Assembly: GCA_951804985.1 (NCBI GenBank)
Contig: OX638131.1
Coordinates: forward strand, 106,660,464 to 106,724,463
Length of the DNA stretch: 64,000 nt
Origin: Dryomyza anilis
Taxonomy: Eukaryota; Arthropoda; Insecta; Diptera; Dryomyzidae
Direction of reading: 5' to 3'
Made by a program: the position numbers and the translations under genes. Of the stretch, positions 22,261-33,302 are shown in pieces. The notes beneath the pieces are model-generated. The model worked only from the letters and a program-made list of their open reading frames with translations, ran no database searches and was not told the DNA's origin. The first letter of the stretch is position 1. The number at the start of each line of letters is the position of its first letter.

Positions 22261-23580
22261 CCCCCACACATAACTCGTTGTTGACTGCGTCACAATTCGT
22301 TATTAATTGTAGGCCATTCGTTGATTTTGCTGCAGGCTTTCGTCTGTGTTGTTGTGTCAGCGACAGTGCGGTTTAGCCTTCTCGGCACGCGTCGTTTATA
22401 ACTGTCGGTGGCAATAGTGGTAGTGTTCACGACACAGTCGAATAATTACATGGTTTAATATTAAATGGTGTCGTTTTAGGAGACGGCGTAATTTTAATCG
22501 TTGTAGCATTTGTCGTTAAAGCGTCACTCGTTGCAACTATCGAAGCCTAGCTCGTTGTAATAGGCAAAGCTTCAATTGTTGCAACAGTCGAAGTAACACT
22601 CGTTGCAACAAGCGAAGTCACACTCGTTGCAACAAGCGAAGTCACACTCGTTGCAACAGACGAAGTTACACTCGTTGCAACAATCTAAGCTTAGTTAATT
22701 GTAATAGGCAAAGCCTCAATTGTTGCAACAGGCTTAGCAAGACTCGTTGCAGCAGTCGAAGCCACACTCGTTGCAAAAAAGCGAAGTCAAACTCGTTACA
22801 ACAGGCGAAGTTGCACTCGTTACAAAAATTGAAGCTTCACACGTTGTGAAATTCGAAGCTTCACTCGTTGCAACTTACAAACCCGAGTCTAATTCGCAGT
22901 TGAAGTCTTTGTCAAAGTTTCAGTCACACTTTGCAGTAGACTAAGTATTAATTGTAAAAATCGTTGAAACCGTACTGGTTGCAACATTTAATGTCGATTC
23001 TAATTCACATTAGAATTACTCGTCAAAGCATCAGTAACAGTCTCAGCCGCACTCGTTACATTTGTTGAACTCGTTACTGTGCACTACGACAGGACTAAAA
23101 CAGAGTTTTCCGCTTATTTTCCTTACGTTAGATTTACATTTCTCTTCGTTACGTTACGTCTTTGTCTGCATTTGACTTTTCAATTATTATTGCACGTCGT
23201 CGTCCTACTCGTTTCAGCAACAGCCGTCGCACCGAGAACATTATTTTTATTTTTATGCTACGCAAACATCCTGTCGTCTACGTCTTCGTGCTTAAATCTG
23301 TAGTTGTCGTCATCGTTTTCGTCTTCATCTTCTTCGTCGACTTTCGTTCATTGGCATTAATGCTCTAACGGTAATTGATTGTGTATCGTGTATGTGTTTG
23401 TGTCGCCCGCTCAACCGCCAACTGATGCTGTTAAATTGCGCGGTTTCTACAACTGCGGCGGCGACGGCTGTTGCTAACGTCGCTGTTGCCACAACAGCAT
23501 TCAACTCAGCAACATGCGCCAAATGACGCCAATCATTTCCACATAATTTCCTGTGCGCCCAACTACCAATTTTGAGCAAG
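22261..23580. other. GC-richer island, possible cis-regulatory or leader sequence
   Basis: A 1.3-kb island of balanced composition. It contains the 24-bp CACTCG array, cytosine/thymine-rich sequence with CGTTACGTTACGTC and CGTCGTCG (23150-23340), and a GC-rich end (23400-23570: CGGCGGCGACGGCTG, GTCGCTGTTGCC). Frames of 65-84 codons on both strands lack recognisable domains. Similar composition in flies is typical of enhancer or 5' leader DNA. Confidence 0.35.
22525..22884 (+). repeat. 24-bp tandem repeat carrying CACTCGTTGCAAC
   Basis: The unit is CACTCGTTGCAAC followed by ARGCGAAGYCA. CACTCG or a one-base variant recurs at 22525, 22549, 22573, 22597, 22621, 22645, 22669, 22693, 22717, 22741, 22765, 22790, 22814, 22838 and 22862, almost always at 24-bp steps. 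CACTCG is the reverse complement of CGAGTG, a Zeste-type YGAGYG site. The short + frame at 22747 is a by-product of the unit being divisible by three. Confidence 0.92.
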
Positions 23581-23970
23581 AAAAAATAAAATGAAAAAAA
23601 AACATTAAAGCAAAAATTGCAAAAACGGAAATTTTAAATATTTTGCGCTTAATTAACCATTAAATGTAATGAAAAAGCAATAAAATTGTTGTATAAATTT
23701 TATTTCATCCTTTTTATTTTAATGTGTTATTTTATTTTATTTGGTTTATTTTTTATTTTGTTTAATTTTTTTTTTATATTTGTTAATTGGTTTAATTTTG
23801 TATATTTTGTTTAATTTTTTATTCAGTTTGATTTTTTATATTTTGTTTAATTTTTTATTTTGTTTGATTTTTTATATTTTTTATTTGGTATGATTTTTAT
23901 ATTTTTTCATTTGTTTGATTTTTAATTTTTTTTTTATTTGGTATGATTTTTATATTTTTTCATTTGTTTG
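23581..23970 (+). repeat. T-rich low-complexity flank of the octanucleotide array
   Basis: TTTTTTATTTTGTTTGATTT-like phrases; GGTATGATTTTTATATTTTT occurs twice (near 23887 and 23939). No gene. Confidence 0.6.
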
Positions 23971-26578
23971 ATTTTAATATTTTAATATTTTAATATTTTA
24001 ATATTTTAATATTTTAATATTTTAATATTTTAATATTTTAATATTTTAATATTTTAATATTTTAATATTTTAATATTTTAATATTTTAATATTTTAATAT
24101 TTTAATATTTTAATATTTTAATATTTTAATATTTTAATATTTTAATATTTTAATATTTTAATATTTTAATATTTTAATATTTTAATATTTTAATATTTTA
24201 ATATTTTAATATTTTAATATTTTAATATTTTAATATTTTAATATTTTAATATTTTAATATTTTAATATTTTAATATTTTAATATTTTAATATTTTAATAT
24301 TTTAATATTTTAATATTTTAATATTTTAATATTTTAATATTTTAATATTTTAATATTTTAATATTTTAATATTTTAATATTTTAATATTTTAATATTTTA
24401 ATATTTTAATATTTTAATATTTTAATATTTTAATATTTTAATATTTTAATATTTTAATATTTTAATATTTTAATATTTTAATATTTTAATATTTTAATAT
24501 TTTAATATTTTAATATTTTAATATTTTAATATTTTAATATTTTAATATTTTAATATTTTAATATTTTAATATTTTAATATTTTAATATTTTAATATTTTA
24601 ATATTTTAATATTTTAATATTTTAATATTTTAATATTTTAATATTTTAATATTTTAATATTTTAATATTTTAATATTTTAATATTTTAATATTTTAATAT
24701 TTTAATATTTTAATATTTTAATATTTTAATATTTTAATATTTTAATATTTTAATATTTTAATATTTTAATATTTTAATATTTTAATATTTTAATATTTTA
24801 ATATTTTAATATTTTAATATTTTAATATTTTAATATTTTAATATTTTAATATTTTAATATTTTAATATTTTAATATTTTAATATTTTAATATTTTAATAT
24901 TTTAATATTTTAATATTTTAATATTTTAATATTTTAATATTTTAATATTTTAATATTTTAATATTTTAATATTTTAATATTTTAATATTTTAATATTTTA
25001 ATATTTTAATATTTTAATATTTTAATATTTTAATATTTTAATATTTTAATATTTTAATATTTTAATATTTTAATATTTTAATATTTTAATATTTTAATAT
25101 TTTAATATTTTAATATTTTAATATTTTAATATTTTAATATTTTAATATTTTAATATTTTAATATTTTAATATTTTAATATTTTAATATTTTAATATTTTA
25201 ATATTTTAATATTTTAATATTTTAATATTTTAATACTTTAATATTTTAATATTTTAATATTTTAATATTTTAATATTTTAATATTTTAATATTTTAATAT
25301 TTTAATATTTTAATATTTTAATATTTTAATATTTTAATATTTTAATATTTTAATATATTAATATTTTAATATTTTAATATTTTAATATTTTAATATTTTA
25401 ATATTTTAATATTTTAATATTTTAATATTTTAATATTTTAATATTTTAATATTTTAATATTTTAATATTTTAATATTTTAATATTTTAATATTTTAATAT
25501 TTTAATATTTTAATATTTTAATATTTTAATATTTTAATATTTTAATATTTTAATATTTTAATATTTTAATATTTTAATATTTTAATATTTTAATATTTTA
25601 ATATTTTAATATTTTAATATTTTAATATTTTAATATTTTAATATTTTAATATTTTAATATTTTAATATTTTAATATTTTAATATTTTAATATTTTAATAT
25701 TTTAATATTTTAATATTTTAATATTTTAATATTTTAATATTTTAATATTTTAATATTTTAATATTTTAATATTTTAATATTTTAATATTTTAATATTTTA
25801 ATATTTTAATATTTTAATATTTTAATATTTTAATATTTTAATATTTTAATATTTTAATATTTTAATATTTTAATATTTTAATATTTTAATATTTTAATAT
25901 TTTAATATTTTAATATTTTAATATTTTAATATTTTAATATTTTAATATTTTAATATTTTAATATTTTAATATTTTAATATTTTAATATTTTAATATTTTA
26001 ATATTTTAATATTTTAATATTTTAATATTTTAATATTTTAATATTTTAATATTTTAATATTTTAATATTTTAATATTTTAATATTTTAATATTTTAATAT
26101 TTTAATATTTTAATATTTTAATATTTTAATATTTTAATATTTTAATATTTTAATATTTTAATATTTTAATATTTTAATATTTTAATATTTTAATATTTTA
26201 ATATTTTAATATTTTAATATTTTAATATTTTAATATTTTAATATTTTAATATTTTAATATTTTAATATTTTAATATTTTAATATTTTAATATTTTAATAT
26301 TTTAATATTTTAATATTTTAATATTTTAATATTTTAATATTTTAATATTTTAATATTTTAATATTTTAATATTTTAATATTTTAATATTTTAATATTTTA
26401 ATATTTTATTATTTTAATATTTTAATATTTTAATATTTTAATATTTTAATATTTTAATATTTTAATATTTTAATATTTTAATATTTTAATATTTTAATAT
26501 TTTAATATTTTAATATTTTAATATTTTAATATTTTAATATTTTAATATTTTAATATTTTAATATTTTAATATTTTAAT
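23971..26578 (+). repeat. octanucleotide microsatellite (ATTTTAAT)n, ~326 copies
   Basis: About 2.6 kb of one 8-bp unit in a single register, ATTTTAAT. Only three substitutions are visible (near 25236, 25357 and 26409) and there are no insertions or deletions. It ends at 26578 in unique sequence. This homogeneity is far above every other array in the window and implies very recent expansion or gene-conversion-like homogenisation, or an assembly that over- or under-states the true length. Confidence 0.98.
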
Positions 26579-26815
26579 TATAACTTTAATGTATATTTTT
26601 GAAATTGAAATATTCTTCGAGTTTTTATATATTCAACTGTTGATTACTATCAACCACCCCCATTCTCATCAGCAGCATAATTTGTAAAGGCATTAAAAAA
26701 AATTACGCCACCTACAACAAACAACAGCAACAAAAAACATTAAGCATAAGAATGTTGAAAAAAAAGTAATATAAATAAAAAATAAAAAAAATACATTTTT
26801 AATGTCCGCTGCATT
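26579..26815. other. unique AT-rich spacer
   Basis: Short spacer between the octanucleotide array and the Pho/Zeste/GAF cluster. It includes ACAACAAACAACAGCAACAA. No gene. Confidence 0.4.
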
Positions 26816-26829
26816 TGTTGCTTTCACAG

Positions 26830-26960
26830 CCGCCCCAGGCGGCCATTGTTGGCCGCCATTTAATTTTAACTTCCGTTCGCAATGCAAACGGAAAATGAGC
26901 GAAAAAAACGAGCGAGAGTTAATTAATGTTATTACGCACACATAAGCAGTAGGGCTGTCC
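26830..26960. promoter_or_regulatory. candidate Polycomb response element (Pho x2, Zeste x2, GAF)
   Basis: Two Pho/YY1 cores GCCAT lie at 26842-26846 and 26855-26859. The second, read on the minus strand as AAATGGCGGC, matches the extended YY1 consensus. Within 60 bp follow Zeste motifs TGAGCG (26896-26901) and CGAGCG (26909-26914) and a GAF core GAGAG (26914-26918). Paired Pho, Zeste and GAF sites are the established sequence signature used to predict fly PREs. The cluster sits in a compact GC-richer island next to AT-only satellite DNA. Function is inferred. Confidence 0.5.
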
Positions 26961-28075
26961 GTCAGTCAGTGCTAAAGAGAAATGATGTAAATGAAGTTTT
27001 TTTTTTAATATTTTTGAGATTTTAGATGATTTTGAAATACTTTTAAAAATATTGATATTTATATAGTTTCTGAATATTTTGAGTTGCATTTTTACATAAG
27101 TTTTGTATAGTTTTGAATCAAAAATGTCTAAAATTATGCTGTACCGTTTTGGGAAAAAATTCTATAAGGCCTACCTTCAATTTTAAAATTTTTCCAAACT
27201 AGAACTTGTAGAAAGTAGACAAAAAAATATAATTAAATAATTACAAACAACTATAAAAAAACAATAAAACATTTCGATGTTATACTCTCAAATACAAAAG
27301 GATTTATTTTATAAATCGTTTCCTTTTTTGGGTCGTTCATTTGATGTACTTTCGTGCCTTATATTTTATTTTGCCTACATTCCTGCTTGGTTTTTCCAGA
27401 TATAAAAAAAATAAAATAAACGAAATAAAATTGCAGTTCAACGCCTTAATTGTTTACACTTAATTACATGTCATTATTAGGTCATAAATTATGGTAAAAG
27501 TAAAAAAATAATAATGAAAAATAAAAGTGAAAATTGTATCCTAATTATATTATTGAATATTATTGATTTATCTGCTAACTATTATAAAACTGCATTATCT
27601 ACTGTATTAAAAATGGTTTTTATGCATTAAAATTTTGCATTTAAGCTCCATTCAACATATATTTTTTTTTAGCAAATATTCAAACTATAGCCGTCCGGCC
27701 GCCGCCTCTTTCATTCGCAAAACAATCAAAATTGTTAAATGGATTAGTTATTGGTTTATTTTTGGTTTTAGCGGTTATCATGGCGCGGTTATTATGCTGA
27801 AAATATTTGCAAAATACTTTCAGTTGCTGTTTTGCCCTAGCAACTCATGAAAATAACATATTTTGTGGTTTAAATTGAAATTCTGTTTATTGCGGTGCAA
27901 GCGTATGAGATGTTTCAAATATTTGATGTTGATGATGATTTTGGCATGAATATTATTTCTAGTTTTAAATATTAACAAATTTTAATTTTATTTACTGCTG
28001 TTATTTATCTATTATATGTTATTGTTATTTATCGCTATATAAAATAAATCATTATAATTCATTTGACATTTTAAA
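26961..28075. other. AT-rich non-coding stretch, no gene
   Basis: Plain AT-rich sequence. A small balanced patch at 27685-27840 (CCGTCCGGCCGCCGCC) yields a 71-codon + frame with no domain. Nothing else stands out. Confidence 0.4.
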
Positions 28076-28079
28076 GTAA

Positions 28080-29003
28080 CGATATCTTTTAAAATATAAA
28101 ACATTTTTATAAAGTCTTTTAAAATTCATATTCTTTATGTAAAACTCATTTAAACTGCATTTAATGTTTTGAAATTCCAATTCCAGAAATTTTTTTCACA
28201 TAGTATTTTCGAGATTATTTCATGTCTAGTAAACGATATATTTTAAAATATAAAACATTTTTATAAAGTCTTTTAAAATTCATATTTTTTATGTAAAACT
28301 CATTTAAACTGCATTTAATTTTTTAAAATTCCAATTCCAGAAATTTTTTTCACATAGTATTTTCGAGATTATTTCATGTCTAGTAAACGATATCTTTTAA
28401 AATATCAAACATTTTTATAAAGTTTTTTAAAATTCACATTTCTTATGTAAAAATCATTTAAACTGCATTTAATTTTTTGAAATTCCAATTCCAGAAATTT
28501 TTTTCACATAGTATTTTCGAGATTATTTCATGCCTAGTAAACGATAACTTTTAAAACATAGAACGTTTTTAAAAAGTCGTTTAAAAATTTTATTACTTAT
28601 GTAAAAGGCATTTAAACTGCATTTAATTTTTTGAAATTCCAATTCCAGAACATTTTTTCACATAGTATTTTCGAGATTATTTCATGTCTAGTAAACGATA
28701 TCTTTTAAAATATCAAACATTTTTATAAAGTCTTTTAAAATTCATATTCCTTATGTAAAACTCATTTAAACTGCATTTAATTTTTTAAAATTCCAATTCC
28801 AGAACATTTTTTCACTTAGTATTTTCGAAATTATTTCATGTCTAGTAAACGATATCTTTTAAAATATAAAACGTTATTAAAAAGTCTTTTAAAATTCATA
28901 TTCCATATGTAAGACTCATTTAAACTGCATTTAATTTTTTGAAATTCCAATTCCAGAAATTTTTTTCACATAGTATTTTCGAGATAATTTCATGTGTAGT
29001 AGA
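28080..29003 (+). repeat. satellite: six tandem units of exactly 154 bp
   Basis: The landmark 'AACGATAT' occurs with its C at 28080, 28234, 28388, 28542, 28696 and 28850, and the next unit boundary is at 29004, so six periods of exactly 154 bp pass without net length change. Unit features in order: ATCTTTTAAAATATAAAACA, AAAGTCTTTTAAAATTCATA, CATTTAAACTGCATTTAATT, AATTCCAATTCCAGAAAT, TTTTTCACATAGTATTTTCG and ATTATTTCATGTCTAGTAAA. Units differ only by substitutions. There is no coding potential. Confidence 0.97.
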
Positions 29004-29149
29004 CTATAAGCTTTGCGGTAGAGTGGTTCATATAATATATGTTGATTTTTATAAAATACACAAGTTTTTAAGCACATATCTTTAAAATAATTATAAATTT
29101 TGTACAATTTGACTTGTATACTAATCTATATATATCTATTTAATATACA

Positions 29150-29530
29150 GCGTGTTTGGTTCATCGATGTCAATAATTCAGGGGAGCATTCTATGACTCA
29201 AAAAAAATAAGAAAATGTAAAATAATATTATTTCCTATTTTGCACCCTGTTTCAGATACAGGGTGTTTATTAAATACATATTACTGACATAACCTAGTCA
29301 GGAAAATTAGTTATAAAGCATAATATGGTGCTAAATGAATAACAATTTTTAACTCGTATTTTAGAAAATAAAATTACCTTTCCAATGGTATATCACATCT
29401 TCAAACACCTTGATTTCTTCCTATTTTAAAACGTACGTAAAGTTGAAATTTACAAAAATAAAAATTCATAGTATTACTTGTCATTGATTTTCTCAAAATT
29501 TCGTTATCGAGCACTCCATTTTTTTTCTAA
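29150..29530 (+). mobile_element. old dispersed repeat, copy 1 (family shared with 63.3-63.9 kb)
   Basis: Segments ATTACTGACATAACCTAGTC, AAAATTACCTTTCCAATGGT, AAACGTACGTAAAGTTGAAA and TTGTCATTGATTTTCTC recur in the same order at 63310-63800. In the second copy a SINE interrupts the middle. This copy shows the unoccupied site. An internal ACCCTGTTTCAGATACAGGGTG palindrome lies at 29247-29270. Family unknown. Confidence 0.65.
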
Positions 29531-29829
29531 TTTAATGTTCTATACATTAAGAAATAAATTTCTTAAATATATAAAACTGTTGACATTATAAATTATATAG
29601 TTTAATACCACAATATTTTTCTTGAAACTTTAAAATTTAATAAACTCTTATAATTTGAATTTATAAATTTTATGAAAGTTAAAAAATTTATTAAATTGTA
29701 TATCATTTTGTTTAAACGTTACAAATAATACTTTATACAATAAAAAATACAATAAAAATCTAACAAAAGAAAATGTAAATTTAAATAATACGTAGAAAAC
29801 AATTATATATATAATTGCATTAATTATAC
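29531..29829. other. AT-rich spacer, no gene
   Basis: Featureless AT-rich sequence. The 65-codon minus frame is low-complexity. Confidence 0.4.
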
Positions 29830-30270
29830 TACACAGAAAGCACATTTCTAAAAATACAAAATTTTATTTAAAATTGGAAAATGTTTCTTTATAATATGAA
29901 AAAAATAGCCTTCCTAATAAAATACAATGTTTCTTTATATTAAGAAAAATGTTGCTTTATAATATGAACATTTTCTTTATAATCAAAAAATATTCAGATA
30001 ACAAATTTACTTATAATAAGAAACAACTTTCCATAAAATAAGTAAAACTAAACTTTGACACTAGTACATTTTTCTTTATATTAAGAAAATTACTTTCTTA
30101 ACGAAATACTTAATTAAGAAAAATGTTTCTTTATATTAGGATGGTTTGTTTTTGTTTAAGAAATCAATTCACTTCTAATAAGTCAATTACTTTTTTGATG
30201 TAAAAACTTTCAATAAAATAAGCAAGATATTAAATTATTCTTAATATTAAGAAACTATTTTCTGCGTGTA
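29830..30270. mobile_element. MITE with CACAGAAA/TTTCTGCGTG ends, TA-flanked
   Basis: Starts TACACAGAAAGCAC (29830) and ends ATTTTCTGCGTGTA (30270). Inside, short phrases such as AAAATGTTTCTTTATATTAA and CTTTATATTAAGAAAA alternate in direct and inverted order. No coding capacity. The termini resemble the other CACAGAAA-ended MITE families in the window. Confidence 0.6.
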
Positions 30271-30625
30271 CACAATTGTCATTCAATCAATTGAATACAT
30301 TAAAACATTTAATTTTACTTATAATAAGGAACAACTTTCCATAAAATAATTACAATTATTCTTTGACATTAGTACATTTGTCTTTATATTAAGAAAATTA
30401 CTTTACTAAGAAAATACTTAATTAAGAAAAATATTTCTTTATACTAAGATTTTTGTTTTTTTTCTTGTTTAAGAAATCAATTATTAGAAGTGAATTGATT
30501 TCTTAAACAAGTCAATTACTTTTTTCAAGTAAAAACTTTCAATAAAATAATTCTTAATATTACGAAACTATTTTCTGCGTGTACACACTGCTGCACTTTC
30601 AATCAATTGTATAAATTAAAACATT
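30000..30625 (+). repeat. tandem duplication of the MITE right half plus flank (~310 bp x2)
   Basis: Unit 1 (about 30000-30310) and unit 2 (about 30311-30625) share ACTTATAATAAGRAACAACT, TTCCATAAAATAA, CTTTATATTAAGAAAATTAC, CTTTCAATAAAATAA, CTATTTTCTGCGTGTACACA and also the unique flank TCAATCAATTG followed by TTAAAACATTTAATTT. Because flank and element half are copied together, this is a segmental tandem duplication after insertion, not two insertions. Confidence 0.75.
30464..30511. repeat. perfect 19-bp hairpin with 10-nt loop, absent from sister copy
   Basis: CTTGTTTAAGAAATCAATT (30464-30482) and its exact reverse complement (30493-30511) enclose ATTAGAAGTG. The sister copy (about 30148-30190) reads GTTTAAGAAATCAATTCACT then TCTAATAAGTC, so the loop here is the inverse of the ancestral sequence. 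This fits an inverted template switch. Confidence 0.85.
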
Positions 30626-31502
30626 TAATTTGTTGCCCGCCAGTGCAAAAAACATTATTGAAATGAGCCCGCCGCTGTTGTTAATTATTTGGCATTAAAA
30701 TCATTCATTCCGTATTAATTTCAATGATGACGACGGTGGATGCACATTTATGAACACATTAGTGGGAAATTATAAATTCCAAACTCGTTGCTGCCATCGA
30801 TGCAATTGCATCGAGTGCCATCCAGACTCACCTCATATTTATTATATATGATTTGCAGCGGTTTAAGTAATTTAAGATGATTCTAATGTTGTTGTTACAC
30901 GTCGGAATTTATATTGGTGTGTTAATTTTTTTTAAGTTTATTATTATTGATATTGATTTAGTCAATTGAAACAGGTGAACAACAAGTTGCGGGCGTTCAA
31001 ATTGACATTGATTTGTTAAAAAAAAGTATAGGGTGTGGTTTACGTACGGGAAGTATTAAATGCAATTTGTACGATTGAATGAACTTGTCTATCAACATGT
31101 AGTTGAGAAAATCACATTTAATAAATACTAATATTTCCAAATTTATTATGAAATTATCGAAATTAAACGGAACAATAAATTGTTTATCAAAAATTTTATT
31201 TATAATTCAACGTTGTTGTTTAGTTATAATAAAAAATGGAAATATCACTCAAAAGATAAACATATTTGCATTATTTGATTCTAATCGATCATGTCCAGAT
31301 TATAAACTTTTAGAAATATTCAACACTTTCAGAAATAAATAACGCCACGAAGAGATTTAATGAACGAAATTTTTTACTGAAATTGAAGAAAAACCGCGCT
31401 CTTTATACAAGAACATTTTTGTGAATCACCTTGTCAAATTTTCAAAATATTATTACAGAGTTTTACTTCTAAGACGACATTTAAAAATATAATTTAAAAT
31501 AA
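30626..31502. other. partly unique non-coding stretch
   Basis: A GC-richer patch at 30635-30840 (GCCCGCCAGTGC, GATGACGACGGTGGATGCAC, ATCGATGCAATTGCATCGAG, the last palindromic) is followed by AT-rich sequence. The 79-codon + frame at 31103-31342 has no recognisable domain. No gene called. Confidence 0.4.
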
Positions 31503-31915
31503 TACACAAAAAAGAATTCATCTTTTGTTTTAAGTTGAATATTATTCAATATTAATTGCATACATTTATGAATCCAGCACCGAAATTCACTAATTTAATG
31601 AAAACATTTACTAATCTTCGTTAAATCAGCAATTCCATTTGCTAATACTTATGAATATTTGTACGTCAATGCCGCAAATCAATTGGAAATGTTTCAGCAA
31701 TTATATTTGCTAAAACTGAGCTGACTAAATTATTTCCTGCATTGACGAACAAATATTTATATTAACGAAGGCAATTGCTTATATAACGAACAATAGCAAA
31801 TGTTTTCATTAAATTAGTGAATTTCGTTGCAGGATTGATTAATGTATGCAATAATGGTTGCTATATTTATGTCGATTATCAGTTGTATGTTTACGTCGAT
31901 TATTTTTTCTGTGTA
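31503..31915. mobile_element. CACAGAAAA-type MITE, family A copy 1
   Basis: Ends in TACGTCGATTATTTTTTCTGTGTA-like sequence (right end at 31915). The interior carries family A landmarks ATATTAATTGCAT, AATTCACTAATTTAATGAAA, TTTGTACGTCAATG, GCATTGACG, AATTGCT and ACGTCGATTA, and most of the element folds on itself. The left end is decayed (TACACAAAAAAG at 31503). The right end has an extra partial duplication of the terminal ATGTCGATTATCAG phrase. Confidence 0.7.
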
Positions 31916-31943
31916 TCAAGAGTAGAAATTTGCAATATAAGAG

Positions 31944-32544
31944 TACACACAGAAAAATCCTTTTTTGTCATGTGGTTAATCGAGCCGACGTTTCATTTTT
32001 ACAACCGACATACATTTGTTGTAACCTCTTGTCATCAAAATCAGCGTACTTTAGTTTACTATAACCGAAATGTTAGTCCGCGCAGCTGCAGATTAGGTTG
32101 CCGTAACCTCATGATTATATATTTCTTTTCTATAACCGAAATATATATTATATATTTCTTTTCTATGACCGAAATGTTAGTCCGCGCAGCTGCAGATTAG
32201 GTTGCCGTAACCTCATGATTATATATTTCTTTTTGAAAATGTGTGCGTAACATATTTAAGCATCTATAGAAAACTTTTTATAAAATTTTATATATTATAA
32301 AAACACTTTCTTAAAATAAAATTTCAATTGGATGTTGCAACAATCTCCAGCACACCGACTTGGAGGTTGCGACAACCTCATATTCAGCAACTTGGAGTTT
32401 GCCACAACCTCATGTTTACAAACTAGAATGTTGTCACAACAAAATTATGAGATTGTAGCAATTAATTTATCAGTTGTTGGCGCAACTGAATAATCGGTAG
32501 AACAATTTAGTTGGTTGCCGCAACAAATCAGTTTTCTGTGTGTA
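31944..32544. mobile_element. CACACAGAAAA-type MITE, family B copy 1
   Basis: TIRs are TACACACAGAAAA (31944) and TTTTCTGTGTGTA (32544), flanked by TA. The interior is rich in GGTTGCCGTAACCTCATG, GTTGCGACAACCTCAT and CAGTTGTTGGCGCAACTGAA. A 104-bp piece with ACCGAAATGTTAGTCCGCGC is tandemly repeated (32064 and 32168). No transposase. Shares its interior with 51005-52106. The 127-codon + frame here is a by-product. Confidence 0.75.
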
Positions 32545-33302
32545 GATATGTTCATTTTCATAATATATTGTGCACATAACTAGTCGTTTTATGACGTGGG
32601 ATAAATTCAGTGATCATTTTCCGACCATGACCTAGAATAATTTCAACTACTTCTTTTATTATAAGCAAATTGTTAGTCCATGCACATATGTTTGCAGTAA
32701 CCTCATATTTACATTTTTTCTTCAATGTCAATTGTAAATGATCCACGGTAACCTTATTTATCGGTTGTTAGAACCTTGCTTAATAAGTAGAGCAGATAAA
32801 AAGAAGTTAGTAAGTTAATCAAAGTTTGTACTATGGTCTTGATAACTATACATCATTTTGTCGTTTATCATTAGATCCTAAATGCATAAAAAATCAATCA
32901 AAGATATTCTAAAAAAACTAAATTTCTCATCTTCATATCCATATAACTTCAAAATATATTGGATTAATAGCATTAATTAGTATATTTTAATTAGTCTGGA
33001 CAATTTAAAGAAAAATTGCATTTATAGTTTTTTGAAAAATTGCTTTGGTGAATTACTGAATTTTATTTTATCGTAGTACTGCCTGAAAAGGGCTTACAAT
33101 TTCATTAGCAAATTTTCTTAAAACCTTACCTAATACGAACAAACTGAGTACGTACACAAAATCAAAATCCATAAGTTATATAGAAAATATTTTTCTAGTT
33201 TAGCAGAGTAGTGTAATCATTAAAGATATAATCATATCATCATTGACAATGAAAAATATTTAAAAGGGTAGAGTTAATTTTAAGTAAATTTTTAGTGAAC
33301 TC
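32545..33302. other. AT-rich spacer, no gene
   Basis: Featureless except for a possible continuation of family B phrases at 32670-32770 (GTTTGCAGTAACCTCAT, GGTAACCTTA). Confidence 0.4.

Noticed and set aside
23971..26578. Possible centromere or origin sequence
   Set aside because: A pure AT octanucleotide array alone is not evidence for either; no flanking satellites of higher order or origin motifs are known for flies.
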